A stretch of DNA of 37,857 nucleotides from the NCBI RefSeq assembly GCF_017874735.1, contig NZ_JAGGLV010000041.1, positions 1 through 37,857 of the forward strand. Direction: 5' to 3'. The notes beneath the pieces were generated by a model, which worked only from the letters and a program-made list of their open reading frames with translations, made no database searches and was not told the origin of the DNA. Positions 15,718 through 23,738 of this stretch are shown piece after piece (within the stretch, counting starts at the first letter, position 1; each line of letters begins with the position of its first letter). Source of the DNA: Paenibacillus silagei (GTDB taxonomy: Bacteria > Bacillota > Bacilli > Paenibacillales > Paenibacillaceae). A program made the translations under genes and the position numbers.

Positions 15718-16950
15718 ATGGATGCTGTACGTATGTGTTGCGCCGGTCTAGACGTGCATCAGGAAACCGTTGTAGCCTGCGTGTTAAAAGGACCGATTGA
15801 ACAGAAACCCCAATATCACCTGAAAACGTTTGGGACGACAACCAAAGAATTGCTAGGCCTGCAAGATTGGCTGAGTGAACACGGCTGCCGGGAAGTGGTG
15901 ATGGAGAGCACCGGCGTGTTATGGAAACCGGTATGGAACATCTTAGAGGGCAGTTGTGACCTCGTCCTGGCCAACGCCCGGCGGGTCAAGAATACGTCGG
16001 GTCGAAAAACGGACATGCAAGACGCGCGCTGGTTAGCGCAATTGCACCGTTGCGGGCTCATTGAAGGCAGTATGGTGCCCGAACAGGACATCCGGGATTT
16101 GCGGGATTTGACCCGTTACCGGAGTAAGATGGTGCAGGCGGTGACGGCGGAGAAAAACCGCATTCACAAAATCCTGCAGGATGCCAACATCAAGCTGACC
16201 ACCTTTATGTCCGATCTCTATGGGGTTTCGGGACGGGGCCTGCTCCAGAAGATCATGGACGGCGAGGTGGTGGATGAAGTGACCGTGAAAAGCCTGGTCA
16301 AAACCCGTTTAAAAAAGAAAGTTCCGCAGCTACTCGACGCGCTCAATGGCAAGCTGCGCCGTCATCATCGGGAGATGATTCGAGACCACTGGGACCACTT
16401 GGTCTATCTGGAGAAAAGAATCACGGAACTGGAAGCGCGAATCGAGGCGAAGGCAGAACCGTACCTGGAGGTCATTGAACAAATTGACTCCATTCCAGGA
16501 ATAGAGCGGACGTCTGCCGTGACCATCTTTGCCGAAGTGGGGCCGCATGTCGCGGAGATGTTCCCGAGTGATGCGCAGTTTGCTTCATGGGCGGGGGTGT
16601 GTCCCGGGAACAACGAAAGCGCGGGGAAGCGAAGAAAGTCCAAAACGATGCAAGGGAACAAGCATCTGAAAGGGGCGTTGTGTCAGGCGGCTTGGGCGAA
16701 CGCTCGCTCCTCGAACCGGATCGGCCAATTCTTTCGACGAATCCGGAAGAGACGAGGAGATAAAAAAGCAAACGTCGCCACGGCGCATTTGCTGATTCGC
16801 ATCCTCCATGCCCTAATGCGGGAGAAGAGGTCATACCAAGAAATAGACGTCTCACTAGGCGATGAGACGTCCAAGAAAACTCGGTTGGATCGGTATGTGC
16901 AATATATCCAGCAGTTAGGATATAGCGTGCAACTAAATCCTACCCCATAG
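15718..16950 (+). CDS. IS110-family transposase (DEDD/serine recombinase)
   Basis: The enzyme catalyses bridge-RNA-guided recombination between element ends and target. The 410-residue protein has an N-terminal RuvC-like DEDD domain with candidate acidic residues D12 (AGLDVHQ), E63 (VMESTG), D99 and D102 (KTDMQDARWLAQL). A coiled-coil-rich middle (about 205-250) leads to the Transposase_20 domain with SIPGIERTSAVTIFAEVG and WAGVCPGNNESAGKRRKSK, where Ser301 is the likely nucleophile. Length and motifs look complete, so it may be active. ATG at 15718 has GGAGG nine bases upstream; the in-frame ATG at 15709 touches that site. The same tail is seen at 1-75 in a second copy. Confidence 0.92.
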   Translation: MDAVRMCCAGLDVHQETVVACVLKGPIEQKPQYHLKTFGTTTKELLGLQDWLSEHGCREVVMESTGVLWKPVWNILEGSCDLVLANARRVKNTSGRKTDMQDARWLAQLHRCGLIEGSMVPEQDIRDLRDLTRYRSKMVQAVTAEKNRIHKILQDANIKLTTFMSDLYGVSGRGLLQKIMDGEVVDEVTVKSLVKTRLKKKVPQLLDALNGKLRRHHREMIRDHWDHLVYLEKRITELEARIEAKAEPYLEVIEQIDSIPGIERTSAVTIFAEVGPHVAEMFPSDAQFASWAGVCPGNNESAGKRRKSKTMQGNKHLKGALCQAAWANARSSNRIGQFFRRIRKRRGDKKANVATAHLLIRILHALMREKRSYQEIDVSLGDETSKKTRLDRYVQYIQQLGYSVQLNPTP

Positions 16951-16963
16951 TCTTCCCTTTTTC

Positions 16964-16986
16964 AAAAAAAACGAAACGTTTTTTGG
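16964..16986 (+). terminator. A-run/T-run hairpin after IS110 transposase (copy 2)
   Basis: A run of eight A and CG, a 3-nt AAA loop, then CG and six T form a hairpin 14 nt past the transposase stop. It matches the hairpin after copy 1 and probably ends the transposase transcript. Confidence 0.45.
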
Positions 16987-17058
16987 GGGCGGTGGGTCTT
17001 TTTTTGTCAAAATCCAGTCTGCGGCGCGTTTTCCGGTACTTTTATTTTCGTATTAAAC

Positions 17059-17185
17059 CGACCACAATTAGCGCTGTGTGGGCACGTCGGCCAAATGTAA
17101 TCGAAAAACCGGCCACAATTGGCGCTGCGTGTGCACGTGAGCCAAATGTAATCGAAAAACCGACCACATTCGGCGAAGCGGCCGC
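17059..17185 (+). repeat. 51-nt intergenic repeat, array C (right of the IS110 insertion)
   Basis: The array starts with the second half of the interrupted unit (CGACCACAATTAGCGCTG), followed by cores with ATGTA at 17095 and 17146, 51 nt apart. The core CCAAATGTAATCGAAAAACC at 17142-17161 continues into GACCACA, which is the intact version of the sequence split by the IS element. Between cores a GC-rich spacer of the form GGCGCTGNGTGNGCACG is conserved. Confidence 0.85.
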
Positions 17186-17229
17186 AAGGGAGCATGAGCG
17201 GGAGTCGGTTACCTATAGGGGGCATACAG

Positions 17230-17763
17230 TTGAGTCAGGAGCAGCACATATCATTGTTTAGATACGGTGACGAGCACGGGGAGCAATTCAAGGACCAGTT
17301 ACTTGGCTTTAAGCTTCCGGCGGAGCAGTTGCAGTTCACCGGGCTGCCGGAGGAGACGCTTCAGGACCTCAGGGAGGATGCCGGTAAGGCCGGGGTGGTT
17401 ATTGCTCATGGAGAACGGGCGGTGGGCTTCTTCATCCTACATACTGGTGAAGCTATCTCGAATTTCTACCAGGACTACGAAGGAGTAGTTCTTCTCCGGG
17501 CCTTCCTGATGGACTCCGCCAGCCAGGGCCGCGGGTTCGCCAAAGCAGCGATGGCACTGCTGCCGGATTTTGTCCGCCGTCACTACGCTGAAGCCCGGCA
17601 GATTGTTCTGGCTGTGAATGAACGCAATACCGCCGCCAGTCAGCTCTATCTCCGCGCCGGATTTCAGGATCACGGCCTGCGGCGCAGCGCAAGCAAGGGA
17701 ACGCAGCTGATTTTGCAGTATAGGCTGTCTGGCGGGAGTGTGGGGGATTTGGGCGATGGATAG
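17230..17763 (+). CDS. GNAT family N-acetyltransferase
   Basis: The enzyme transfers an acetyl group from acetyl-CoA to an unknown amine. The acetyl-CoA loop is seen as LMDSASQGRGFAKAAMALLP, with the RGFA form of the Q/RxxGxG/A motif, and the later VNERNTAASQLYLRAGFQDHG is the standard GNAT motif B. The likely start is TTG at 17230, 7 nt after GGGGG, giving about 177 residues. An ATG at 17194 is in frame but has its GGGAG only 1 nt away and lies at the edge of the repeat array, so it may have been created by it. The last codons overlap the next gene by 8 nt. It is the first gene after the IS element. Confidence 0.82.
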   Translation: MSQEQHISLFRYGDEHGEQFKDQLLGFKLPAEQLQFTGLPEETLQDLREDAGKAGVVIAHGERAVGFFILHTGEAISNFYQDYEGVVLLRAFLMDSASQGRGFAKAAMALLPDFVRRHYAEARQIVLAVNERNTAASQLYLRAGFQDHGLRRSASKGTQLILQYRLSGGSVGDLGDG

Positions 17764-18343
17764 TTGCTATGAAATGTATAATCGTCTTACGGAGCTATTC
17801 ACCCGCGATACACTGCTAATGGATATTTTCAAGCGTGCCCAAGGCTTGGCCCCGTTCCCTTACTACATAGGTGCAGGATGCTTGGTGCAAACGGTGTGGA
17901 ATGAGCTTACCGGGCGTGCGCCGGGGTACGGAATTAGTGACATCGATATTATTTACTATGATGCAGCTGATCTGAGTTATGCTGCTGAGGATGCGATGGT
18001 TGCGAAGGGCAAGAAGCTTTTTGCGGGAATTGCTATCCCGGTCGATCTCAAGAATCAGGCTCGGGTTCATCTGTGGTACCCCCAGAAGTTCGGTGTGGAG
18101 ATCCAGCCCTACACATCGCTGGAAGCTGCAATTAATAGCTGGCCAACCACGGTGACTTCTCTGGGAGCGCGGCTTGAGCTGAACGGTGACTGGAAGGTTT
18201 ATGCCCCATTTGGTCTGGAGGATTTATTTCAATTAATTCTACGCCCCAACAAAGCACTGATCAGCGAGAAGATTTACGAAGCGAAGACGCAGAAATGGAA
18301 GTCGAAGTGGCCGGAGCTTACAGTGGTCCCTTGGGGGCAGTGA
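17756..18343 (+). CDS. Nucleotidyltransferase family protein (DUF925 / NTP_transf_6)
   Basis: The 195-residue protein fits the DUF925 nucleotidyltransferase-like family. The fold signature is YYIGAGCLVQTVWNELTG followed by GISDIDIIYYDA, where the DxD (SDIDI) stands for the metal-binding pair. A later VDLKNQARVHLWYPQKFG and FGLEDLFQLILRPNK are also typical. The substrate is unknown. The start is ATG at 17756, nine bases after GGGGG; it overlaps the GNAT stop by 8 nt, which suggests coupled translation. A GTG at 17738 is a weaker alternative. Confidence 0.82.
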   Translation: MDSCYEMYNRLTELFTRDTLLMDIFKRAQGLAPFPYYIGAGCLVQTVWNELTGRAPGYGISDIDIIYYDAADLSYAAEDAMVAKGKKLFAGIAIPVDLKNQARVHLWYPQKFGVEIQPYTSLEAAINSWPTTVTSLGARLELNGDWKVYAPFGLEDLFQLILRPNKALISEKIYEAKTQKWKSKWPELTVVPWGQ

Positions 18344-18347
18344 GACT

Positions 18348-18587
18348 CTGACCGTTTTTGGGCGAATAGACGGCGGAGCTTATCCTCCCGGGGAGACCCG
18401 GATTTGGGAATCTAAGGAGCTGCTGAGGAACCGTGTAGAGAAGGTGATTGACCAATATCTCGGGTTCCAAAAGGTGATCATTTCCGGACACGGCATGGCT
18501 TTTCGTACCTTGATAGGGGAGGCTGCGGAAACACCACATGCTTCTATCAGCGAATATACAAAAACTCCGGAGTCTTCTGAAATATAA
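18348..18587 (+). pseudogene. Remnant of a histidine phosphatase family gene
   Basis: An 80-codon frame without a proper start ends in TAA at 18585-18587. It reads as the C-terminal half of a phosphoglycerate-mutase-type phosphatase: TRIWESKELLRNRVEKVI, then VIISGHGMAFRTLIGEA, the segment with the second catalytic His, and PHASISEY. The N-terminal RHG motif is missing; the preceding sequence belongs to the nucleotidyltransferase gene in another frame. It is therefore a truncated relic, left perhaps by the same events that brought in the neighbouring genes. Confidence 0.65.
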
Positions 18588-18921
18588 GCTATTTTCAAAA
18601 ACACTTCTTTTATAAACACTTCATTGTATTTATCTCCATTAAGTGTTACGTTAAATGATGAGATGCAATTAAAGGAGCATATACCTTATCATGTGGATTA
18701 CTCTGTAAGGATAAATTAACCGGAAGAATGCCAGCAATAGTGGAGAACACTATGCTATTAGGCATGTCTTTCTTTAATCTTACAGGGTATGCAGGGTGAG
18801 CTTGGTTCATAGACCGACTTCTGCGGATACCTTAGGGTATCTTTTTTTGTTGCCGGGACACCGCATCTCAATGGCTTCTTATCTGCTTATCCTCCTAAAT
18901 CGTGAATGGGGGAACTACTAT
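18588..18921. other. Gene-free interval before the P-loop gene
   Basis: No gene is supported here. An in-frame extension of the next gene to 18796 exists, but it has no ribosome site and an unlikely N-terminus. The interval contains a weak hairpin with a T-run near 18826-18848. Confidence 0.4.
18826..18848 (+). terminator. Weak hairpin with T-run upstream of the P-loop gene
   Basis: GATACC (18826-18831) pairs with GGTATC (18836-18841) around a TTAG loop, followed by TTTTTTT. The stem is only six pairs. It could be an attenuator for the downstream gene or the relic of a leader. Confidence 0.35.
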
Positions 18922-19707
18922 ATGCAACCTAAATTGATTTTTATCGAGGGCTTACCCGGCTTCGGGAAATCCACCACGGCGCAGCTGATTTATGACATTC
19001 TTGCGGAGTCGGGCACTAAAGCTCAGCTATTCCTGGAGGGGAATTTGGATCATCCGGCGGATTATGATGGTGTCGCTTGTCTTACAAAGGCAGAGTACGA
19101 TGAACTGTTGGGGATGTGGGCCGATTCAAGGCATGTATTAAGTCCGCGGACAACTGTTCATGACAGCCATTACCTGGTGGAATACCGGAAAATCCTAAAT
19201 GAACACAGTTCCCGGGTTCCAAAGGAAGGGACGGATATTTTTGCCCGGAACGATGTGTATGAATTGTCGTTCGCGCAGAACAGGGAGCTGATTACAGCAA
19301 GATGGAGGCAGTTCGCGGAAAAGGCCTTGCAGGGGGCGGACACGTATGTGTTCGATTGCTGCTTTATCCAGAACCCGGTAACAATGGGGATGATTAAGCA
19401 TGGGGCAGCCGAGGAAGACATTATAAGCTACACGTTGGAGCTGGAGGCCATCACGGCCGGATTGAATCCGCTGCTGATTGTTATTGAACAGGACGATCTG
19501 GAGCATTCTTTCCGCAAAGCTGTCCGCGAGAGACCCCTGGAGTGGTCGGAAGGGTTCATCCAGTATTACACCGCACAGGGATATGGCTTGAGACAGGGAC
19601 ACGAGGGCTTAGAAGGAACGCTTCAGGTTCTTGAGGCAAGACGGGAACTGGAAGAGAAGATATATAACGGCCTAACTATCGCCAAGAAAAAAGCAAATAA
19701 CTCTTAG
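18922..19707 (+). CDS. P-loop NTPase, kinase-like, unknown substrate
   Basis: The 261-residue protein opens with LIFIEGLPGFGKSTTAQL; the Walker A loop GLPGFGKST covers about residues 9-17. Overall it looks like a thymidylate- or adenylate-kinase type fold, with the second-strand segment TYVFDCCFIQNPVTMGMI. The substrate is not recognised; a nucleotide or small-molecule kinase is possible. The ATG at 18922 follows GGGGGAA at good spacing. It stands alone in a region of patchy genes. Confidence 0.75.
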   Translation: MQPKLIFIEGLPGFGKSTTAQLIYDILAESGTKAQLFLEGNLDHPADYDGVACLTKAEYDELLGMWADSRHVLSPRTTVHDSHYLVEYRKILNEHSSRVPKEGTDIFARNDVYELSFAQNRELITARWRQFAEKALQGADTYVFDCCFIQNPVTMGMIKHGAAEEDIISYTLELEAITAGLNPLLIVIEQDDLEHSFRKAVRERPLEWSEGFIQYYTAQGYGLRQGHEGLEGTLQVLEARRELEEKIYNGLTIAKKKANNS

Positions 19708-19712
19708 TATGA

Positions 19713-20091
19713 TTTAAATGCCTACAAACAGGCTTTAGCGGAGGTTTTAGCAGAATATTTTTAGCCGGCAACCGGCCGCAGTTAGGCCAACAACATGCTG
19801 AAATCCTGGTTCAGGCTCTGGACGGAATGAAGCTCTTCGGATATGCCGGGCCGCTGGCAAATCTCGGGTATAGTACAGCCTCTATGGCAGTTTGGAGCTG
19901 CCAGTGAAAGCTATGAACAGCAGTTTACTCCTGAAGCCAGCGATGCGCTAACGGTGCTGTTGCTGGAACTGCCGCCAGCCTTGCGCTGGCACCGGAAGCA
20001 GGAGGTCCACCGTCATCTCGCCGGTCATCAGGGCGAGATTCGGGCAGCCGATATTCATACAGCATGGCTGCAACTTGCAAATAGGGAGTGA
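19713..20091 (+). pseudogene. Probable decayed gene of unknown family, split over two frames
   Basis: Two overlapping frames look coding but neither is complete. One runs 19713-19907 without a start (IFLAGNRPQLGQQHAEILVQ, then ALDGMKLFGYAGPLANLGY). The other runs to TGA at 20089-20091 (ASESYEQQFTPEASDALTVL, then EIRAADIHTAWLQLANRE). One shift near 19890 would join them into a single product of about 120 residues. The family is not recognised. The 82-codon ORF starting with ATG at 19843 could be a small real gene instead. The end lies 6 nt before the aldehyde dehydrogenase start, so they may once have formed an operon. Confidence 0.4.
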
Positions 20092-20097
20092 GAAAAT

Positions 20098-21531
20098 TTG
20101 AAGCTGCAGGAATGTTACGGCTTATGGATGTCCGGCCAGTGGCACAAGGCCGGGAAATACAAGGACTTATATAATCCATACAGCGGGGAAGTATTGGCAC
20201 GGATTGCCCAGGCAGATGCCTCTGAGGGAGTGCGGGCAATCGAGGCGGCTCACGAAGCCTTTGCTGTCTTCGGGAGGATGAGTGCCTATCAGCGCAGCGA
20301 GATTCTATACCGGGTGGCCGGGCTGATTGACGAGCGCAGGGAAGAACTGGCCCGGGTGACAGCAATGGAAGCGGCCAAGCCCCTCAAGGCAGCCAGAGGC
20401 GAAATTGCCCGGACCGTGGAGACCTACCGTTTTGCAGCCGAAGCTGCAAAACAGGTGACCGGTGAGCAGGTTGCGATGGATGCGGCTGAAGGCGGACACC
20501 AGCATTTCGGCTTTACAATCCGGGTCCCCATCGGGGTTGTAACAGCTATTACTCCGTTTAATTTTCCGTTTAATCTGGTAGCCCATAAGGTGGGACCGGC
20601 CCTTGCGGCCGGCAACACCATTGTGTTGAAACCGGCGGAGCAGACACCGCTAAGCGGGTTGCTGCTTGCCGGGCTGTTTCAAGAGGCGGGGCTGCCGGCC
20701 GGAGTGCTGAATATTGTGACCGGTGAGGGAGCGGAGCTGGGGGAAGTACTAACGACCCATCCGTTGGTCCGCAAGATCAGCTTTACCGGGAGCTATGCCG
20801 TGGGCCAGCTGATTCAGCGGCAGGCGGGTTTGCGCCGCACCACTCTGGAGCTTGGGTCCAACGCTGCTTTGATTATTGATGAGAACACAGACATTGCGGC
20901 GGTTGCCGCCCGGTGTGTCAGTGGTGCTTTTGCCTATAACGGGCAAGTCTGTATTTCCTTGCAGCGGATTCTAGTCCATCAATCGCTCTATGAAGAATTC
21001 AAACAACATTTTGTCACAGCAGCAGCAAAGCTTATAACCGGGTCCCCGCTGGAAGAAGCTACGGATGTGACCTCACTGATTTCGGAGAAGGCGGCAGACC
21101 GTATTATGAATTGGATCGGGGAAGCCGTGGCAGGCGGCGCTGTGATCGAAACAGGCGGCCTGCGCTCAGCCAGAAATATTATTGCCCCTACCCTGTTGAC
21201 TCAGGTGCCCCGCAGCGCCAAGGTATGGACAGAGGAGATATTCGGACCCGTTGCGGTGCTTCTGCCCTTTGACCACTGGGAGGAGGCAATCCGCGAGGTG
21301 AATTCTTCACGCTACGGTTTGATGGCGGGGGTGTATACCTCTGACATCAAGCGCGCTTTTGAGGCTGCCCGTGAACTTGAGGCCGGCGGTGTAGTCGTTA
21401 ATGATATTCCGACGTTCAGAGTGGATCATATGCCGTATGGCGGTGTGAAAGACAGCGGTAAGGGAACCGAAGGCGTTGCTTACGCCGTACAGGAGATGAC
21501 ACAGCTGAAGCTGATATCTTTTAATGTGTAG
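20098..21531 (+). CDS. NAD(P)-dependent aldehyde dehydrogenase family protein
   Basis: It oxidises an aldehyde to an acid with NAD(P). The 477-residue length is usual for the family. Catalytic and binding residues are visible: Asn155 (TPFNFP), Lys178 (VLKPAEQTP), Glu251 (LELGSNAA) and the nucleophile Cys285 (YNGQVCIS). LELGSNAA in place of the common LELGGNAP, and the tail GVKDSGKGTEGVAYAVQEMT, point to the lactaldehyde- or sulfolactaldehyde-dehydrogenase-like side of the family, but the substrate is not determined. The start is TTG at 20098, nine bases after AGGGAG. The only upstream neighbour is a decayed frame, and a strong terminator follows. Confidence 0.9.
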   Translation: MKLQECYGLWMSGQWHKAGKYKDLYNPYSGEVLARIAQADASEGVRAIEAAHEAFAVFGRMSAYQRSEILYRVAGLIDERREELARVTAMEAAKPLKAARGEIARTVETYRFAAEAAKQVTGEQVAMDAAEGGHQHFGFTIRVPIGVVTAITPFNFPFNLVAHKVGPALAAGNTIVLKPAEQTPLSGLLLAGLFQEAGLPAGVLNIVTGEGAELGEVLTTHPLVRKISFTGSYAVGQLIQRQAGLRRTTLELGSNAALIIDENTDIAAVAARCVSGAFAYNGQVCISLQRILVHQSLYEEFKQHFVTAAAKLITGSPLEEATDVTSLISEKAADRIMNWIGEAVAGGAVIETGGLRSARNIIAPTLLTQVPRSAKVWTEEIFGPVAVLLPFDHWEEAIREVNSSRYGLMAGVYTSDIKRAFEAARELEAGGVVVNDIPTFRVDHMPYGGVKDSGKGTEGVAYAVQEMTQLKLISFNV

Positions 21532-21555
21532 AGACCGGTTCCGCAATTCCAATAA

Positions 21556-21611
21556 ACACAAGGCAGCGATCCTCCCAATAAGAGGGGAATCGCTGCCTTG
21601 TTGTTTTTGTT
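21556..21611 (+). terminator. Strong terminator between aldehyde dehydrogenase and the lipase-like gene
   Basis: CAAGGCAGCGAT (21559-21570) pairs perfectly with ATCGCTGCCTTG (21589-21600), followed by TTGTTTTTGTT. It sits between convergent genes and may be bidirectional, since A-rich sequence precedes it. Confidence 0.88.
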
Positions 21612-21612
21612 A

Positions 21613-22560
21613 TTAACTAATCATGGATTCGGCAGGCAGGTGGCGGGCGAGCCAGTCCAGCACATCGGCCGTGACCTCGTCCCGGTTGACCTCATTCAGC
21701 ATCTCATGCCTTCCTCCCGGATACAGCTTGCATTCTACATCCTGAAGCCCCTGCTTCCGGTATAACTCAGCCAGACGCATCACCCCTTGACCGTTCATCC
21801 CCACAGGGTCCTTCTCGCCCGCAAACAGGTAGACCGGCTTGTCGCTGCATAGGTGCTGAAGAGTGGACCTGGTATGAAGCTCACGCAGCAAATGGAAGAA
21901 GTCCCGGAAGAAGCGGGTGGTGCAGATCGCCCCGCAGTACGGGTCTGCAATGAACTTATCTACCTCCTCCGGATCACTGCTGAGCCAGTCAAAAGCTGTG
22001 CGGACCGGAGAGAAGGACCGGTTATAAGCGCCGAAAACAATGCCATTCAGCAGTACACTGCGGTGATGGTCGCCCTGCAGCCTTAACTGCATAGCCGACA
22101 AGGATTCTGCCAGCCGCAGCATGCTCCGGGGACCATTGGTGCCGCTGAGGATGAAGCCGCTGTAAATCTCATGCCCCTCTTCGCACATGAGCTTCTGAGC
22201 CAGAAACGAACCCATGCTGTGCGCGAACAGGTAGATCGGGGCATGCTCATGCCGGGAGCAGGCAACTCCCGCAAGCTGCAGCAGGTTGCGCCGCATCCAG
22301 TAGAAGCCGTTCTCCCCGCTGTCACCGAGCAGGTTGACTCTGCCGGCGGTAAGTCCATGCCCCCGGTGGTCATTGGCATACACGGCATAACCGGCTGCGG
22401 TAAGCGCCGAAGCGAACCGGGCATACCGCGCAGCCGTCTCGCACATCCCGTGTGCAATCTGCACAATCCCCCGGATCTCCGTTCCCGTGTCCGGCAGCCA
22501 TTCATAGACATGGATTTTGACATCTAAGGGATCAGTCATGGTAAAAGTGTTCTCAGTCAT
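21613..22560 (-). CDS. Alpha/beta hydrolase, monoacylglycerol lipase / lysophospholipase type
   Basis: A serine hydrolase that probably cleaves monoacylglycerols or lysophospholipids. The 315-residue protein has the oxyanion region IAHGMCETAARY (about 35-46), YANDHRGHGLT (61-71), the nucleophile elbow FAHSMGS with Ser115, an Asp in FAGEKDPVG and a His in PGGRHEMLNE. These are the marks of the serine aminopeptidase S33 / monoglyceride lipase group. No signal peptide is present, so it is cytoplasmic. The ATG at 22558-22560 is 8 nt after AGGAGG. It is transcribed in the same direction as manA, 89 nt downstream of it. Confidence 0.88.
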   Translation of the reverse strand: MTENTFTMTDPLDVKIHVYEWLPDTGTEIRGIVQIAHGMCETAARYARFASALTAAGYAVYANDHRGHGLTAGRVNLLGDSGENGFYWMRRNLLQLAGVACSRHEHAPIYLFAHSMGSFLAQKLMCEEGHEIYSGFILSGTNGPRSMLRLAESLSAMQLRLQGDHHRSVLLNGIVFGAYNRSFSPVRTAFDWLSSDPEEVDKFIADPYCGAICTTRFFRDFFHLLRELHTRSTLQHLCSDKPVYLFAGEKDPVGMNGQGVMRLAELYRKQGLQDVECKLYPGGRHEMLNEVNRDEVTADVLDWLARHLPAESMIS

Positions 22561-22649
22561 CGCCTGTCCTCCTGAAAGTGAAATTCAGCATTCCTAGCGT
22601 AAAGAGTACCTGGTGCTACACTGATCCAAGTGAAATGCAGTCTGGCTTC

Positions 22650-23618
22650 TTACGGCAGATAGGAGCGCAGCACCGTAGATTGTCCTTCAATGCTGTAAGC
22701 GCCAAGGCTGGACGGAAGCAGATAGCATTCGCCCGCTGCGTATGGCTGGGAGCCGCCGTCCCAGATCAGGTGGCCGCTGCCTTCGCAGATCACCAGGATG
22801 GTGAAGCTGTCATCGGTGGTGGCGAGCTGCCATTCGCCGGACACCAGACCTTTTTCCACGATAAAATAAGGGGAGGAGGCAATCTGCAGCCATTCACCGG
22901 CCACTGCACCATCGGTCTTCATCGAAGTCGCGCCTGCGCCTTCATAGGCGGTAACATTCAGGGAATCCTCGATATGCAGCTCGCGCGGCTTCCCGTCCAG
23001 ACCCGGACGGTCGTAATCGTAAATCCGGTATGTAGTGTCAGAGTTCTGCTGGATCTCCGCTACAACGACACCTGCACACAAGGCGTGTACAGTCCCGGCA
23101 GGAATATAGAAGGAGTCACCGGCAGCTACAGTCACTTCCTGCAGGCTGTCCATAACCGTTCCGTTCTCCAGCGCGTCCTTCAGCATCTCGCGGGTGACGC
23201 CTTCCTTCAGGCCGTAGATGATTTTGGCGCCTGGCTTGGCGTCCAGCACGTACCACATTTCGGTTTTGCCCAGCTCTCCCTTGGGAAGTCCGGCATAATC
23301 ATCCGTAGGATGCACCTGTACAGAGAGGTTATCGTTGCAATCCAGCAGTTTGATCAGCAGCGGAAATCTTCCGCCTTCCTCCGTGATGCCCTTGCTGCCG
23401 AACCACTCGTGCCCGAACTGCTCACGGATGGCATCCAGGCCTTGTCCGGCCAGCTCGCCGTTGACTACAGAGGAGGTGCCGTTCGGATGATCGGCAATCA
23501 TCCAGCCTTCGCCGATATGGCCTTCCGGCAGATCCAGGCCGAATTTCTCCAGCGCCCGGCCCCCCCAGACACGTTCTTTGAATTCCGGCTGAAATTTCAG
23601 AGGATATGGTTTCGTCAT
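22650..23618 (-). CDS. manA: Mannose-6-phosphate isomerase, class I
   Basis: It interconverts mannose-6-phosphate and fructose-6-phosphate. The 322-residue protein is of the short Bacillus type. The zinc ligands of the family are visible as Gln101 and His103 (QVHPTDDYA), Glu120 (GKTEMWYVL) and His178 (IPAGTVHAL). RVWGG and GEGWMIADHPNGTS near the N-terminus are also conserved. The ATG at 23616-23618 follows a GGAAG site. It lies 120 nt after mnmM on the same strand. No PTS genes are adjacent, so it may serve both mannose use and supply of mannose phosphates for glycans. Confidence 0.93.
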   Translation of the reverse strand: MTKPYPLKFQPEFKERVWGGRALEKFGLDLPEGHIGEGWMIADHPNGTSSVVNGELAGQGLDAIREQFGHEWFGSKGITEEGGRFPLLIKLLDCNDNLSVQVHPTDDYAGLPKGELGKTEMWYVLDAKPGAKIIYGLKEGVTREMLKDALENGTVMDSLQEVTVAAGDSFYIPAGTVHALCAGVVVAEIQQNSDTTYRIYDYDRPGLDGKPRELHIEDSLNVTAYEGAGATSMKTDGAVAGEWLQIASSPYFIVEKGLVSGEWQLATTDDSFTILVICEGSGHLIWDGGSQPYAAGECYLLPSSLGAYSIEGQSTVLRSYLP

Positions 23619-23738
23619 TACAACATCTTCCTTCCTGATAATAGAATTGGTGATTTGTCTTGTCCCGGGCTGTCAACCCGATGATGGTGTCCCGGGAAAA
23701 TACAATCGCTGCGAAAACTGGGCGATTGCAATCTCTGC

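Larger units (their letters stand above)
15452..17058 (+). mobile_element. Complete IS110-family insertion sequence inserted in a 51-nt repeat
   Basis: The element is 1607 bp: a 266-bp non-coding left end, a transposase gene (15718-16950) and a 108-bp non-coding right end. Left flank TCGAAAAAC and right flank CGACCACAATT join to give the uninterrupted repeat core found intact nearby. Both junctions share AAAC, so the exact crossover is ambiguous within 4 nt. There are no terminal inverted repeats or target duplication of the usual kind, as expected for IS110. The long left end places it in the IS110 group (RNA upstream of the gene), not the IS1111 group. Confidence 0.85.

Noticed and set aside
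18781..18921. T-box leader before the P-loop gene
   Set aside because: A short hairpin with T-run exists, but the conserved T-box sequence (AGGGTGGNACCGCG type) and a specifier loop were not found.
22578..23684. Long plus-strand frame of 368 codons opposite manA
   Set aside because: It is the complement of a clear manA gene with zinc-site motifs. It has no recognisable domain, and long antisense frames are common in GC-rich genes.
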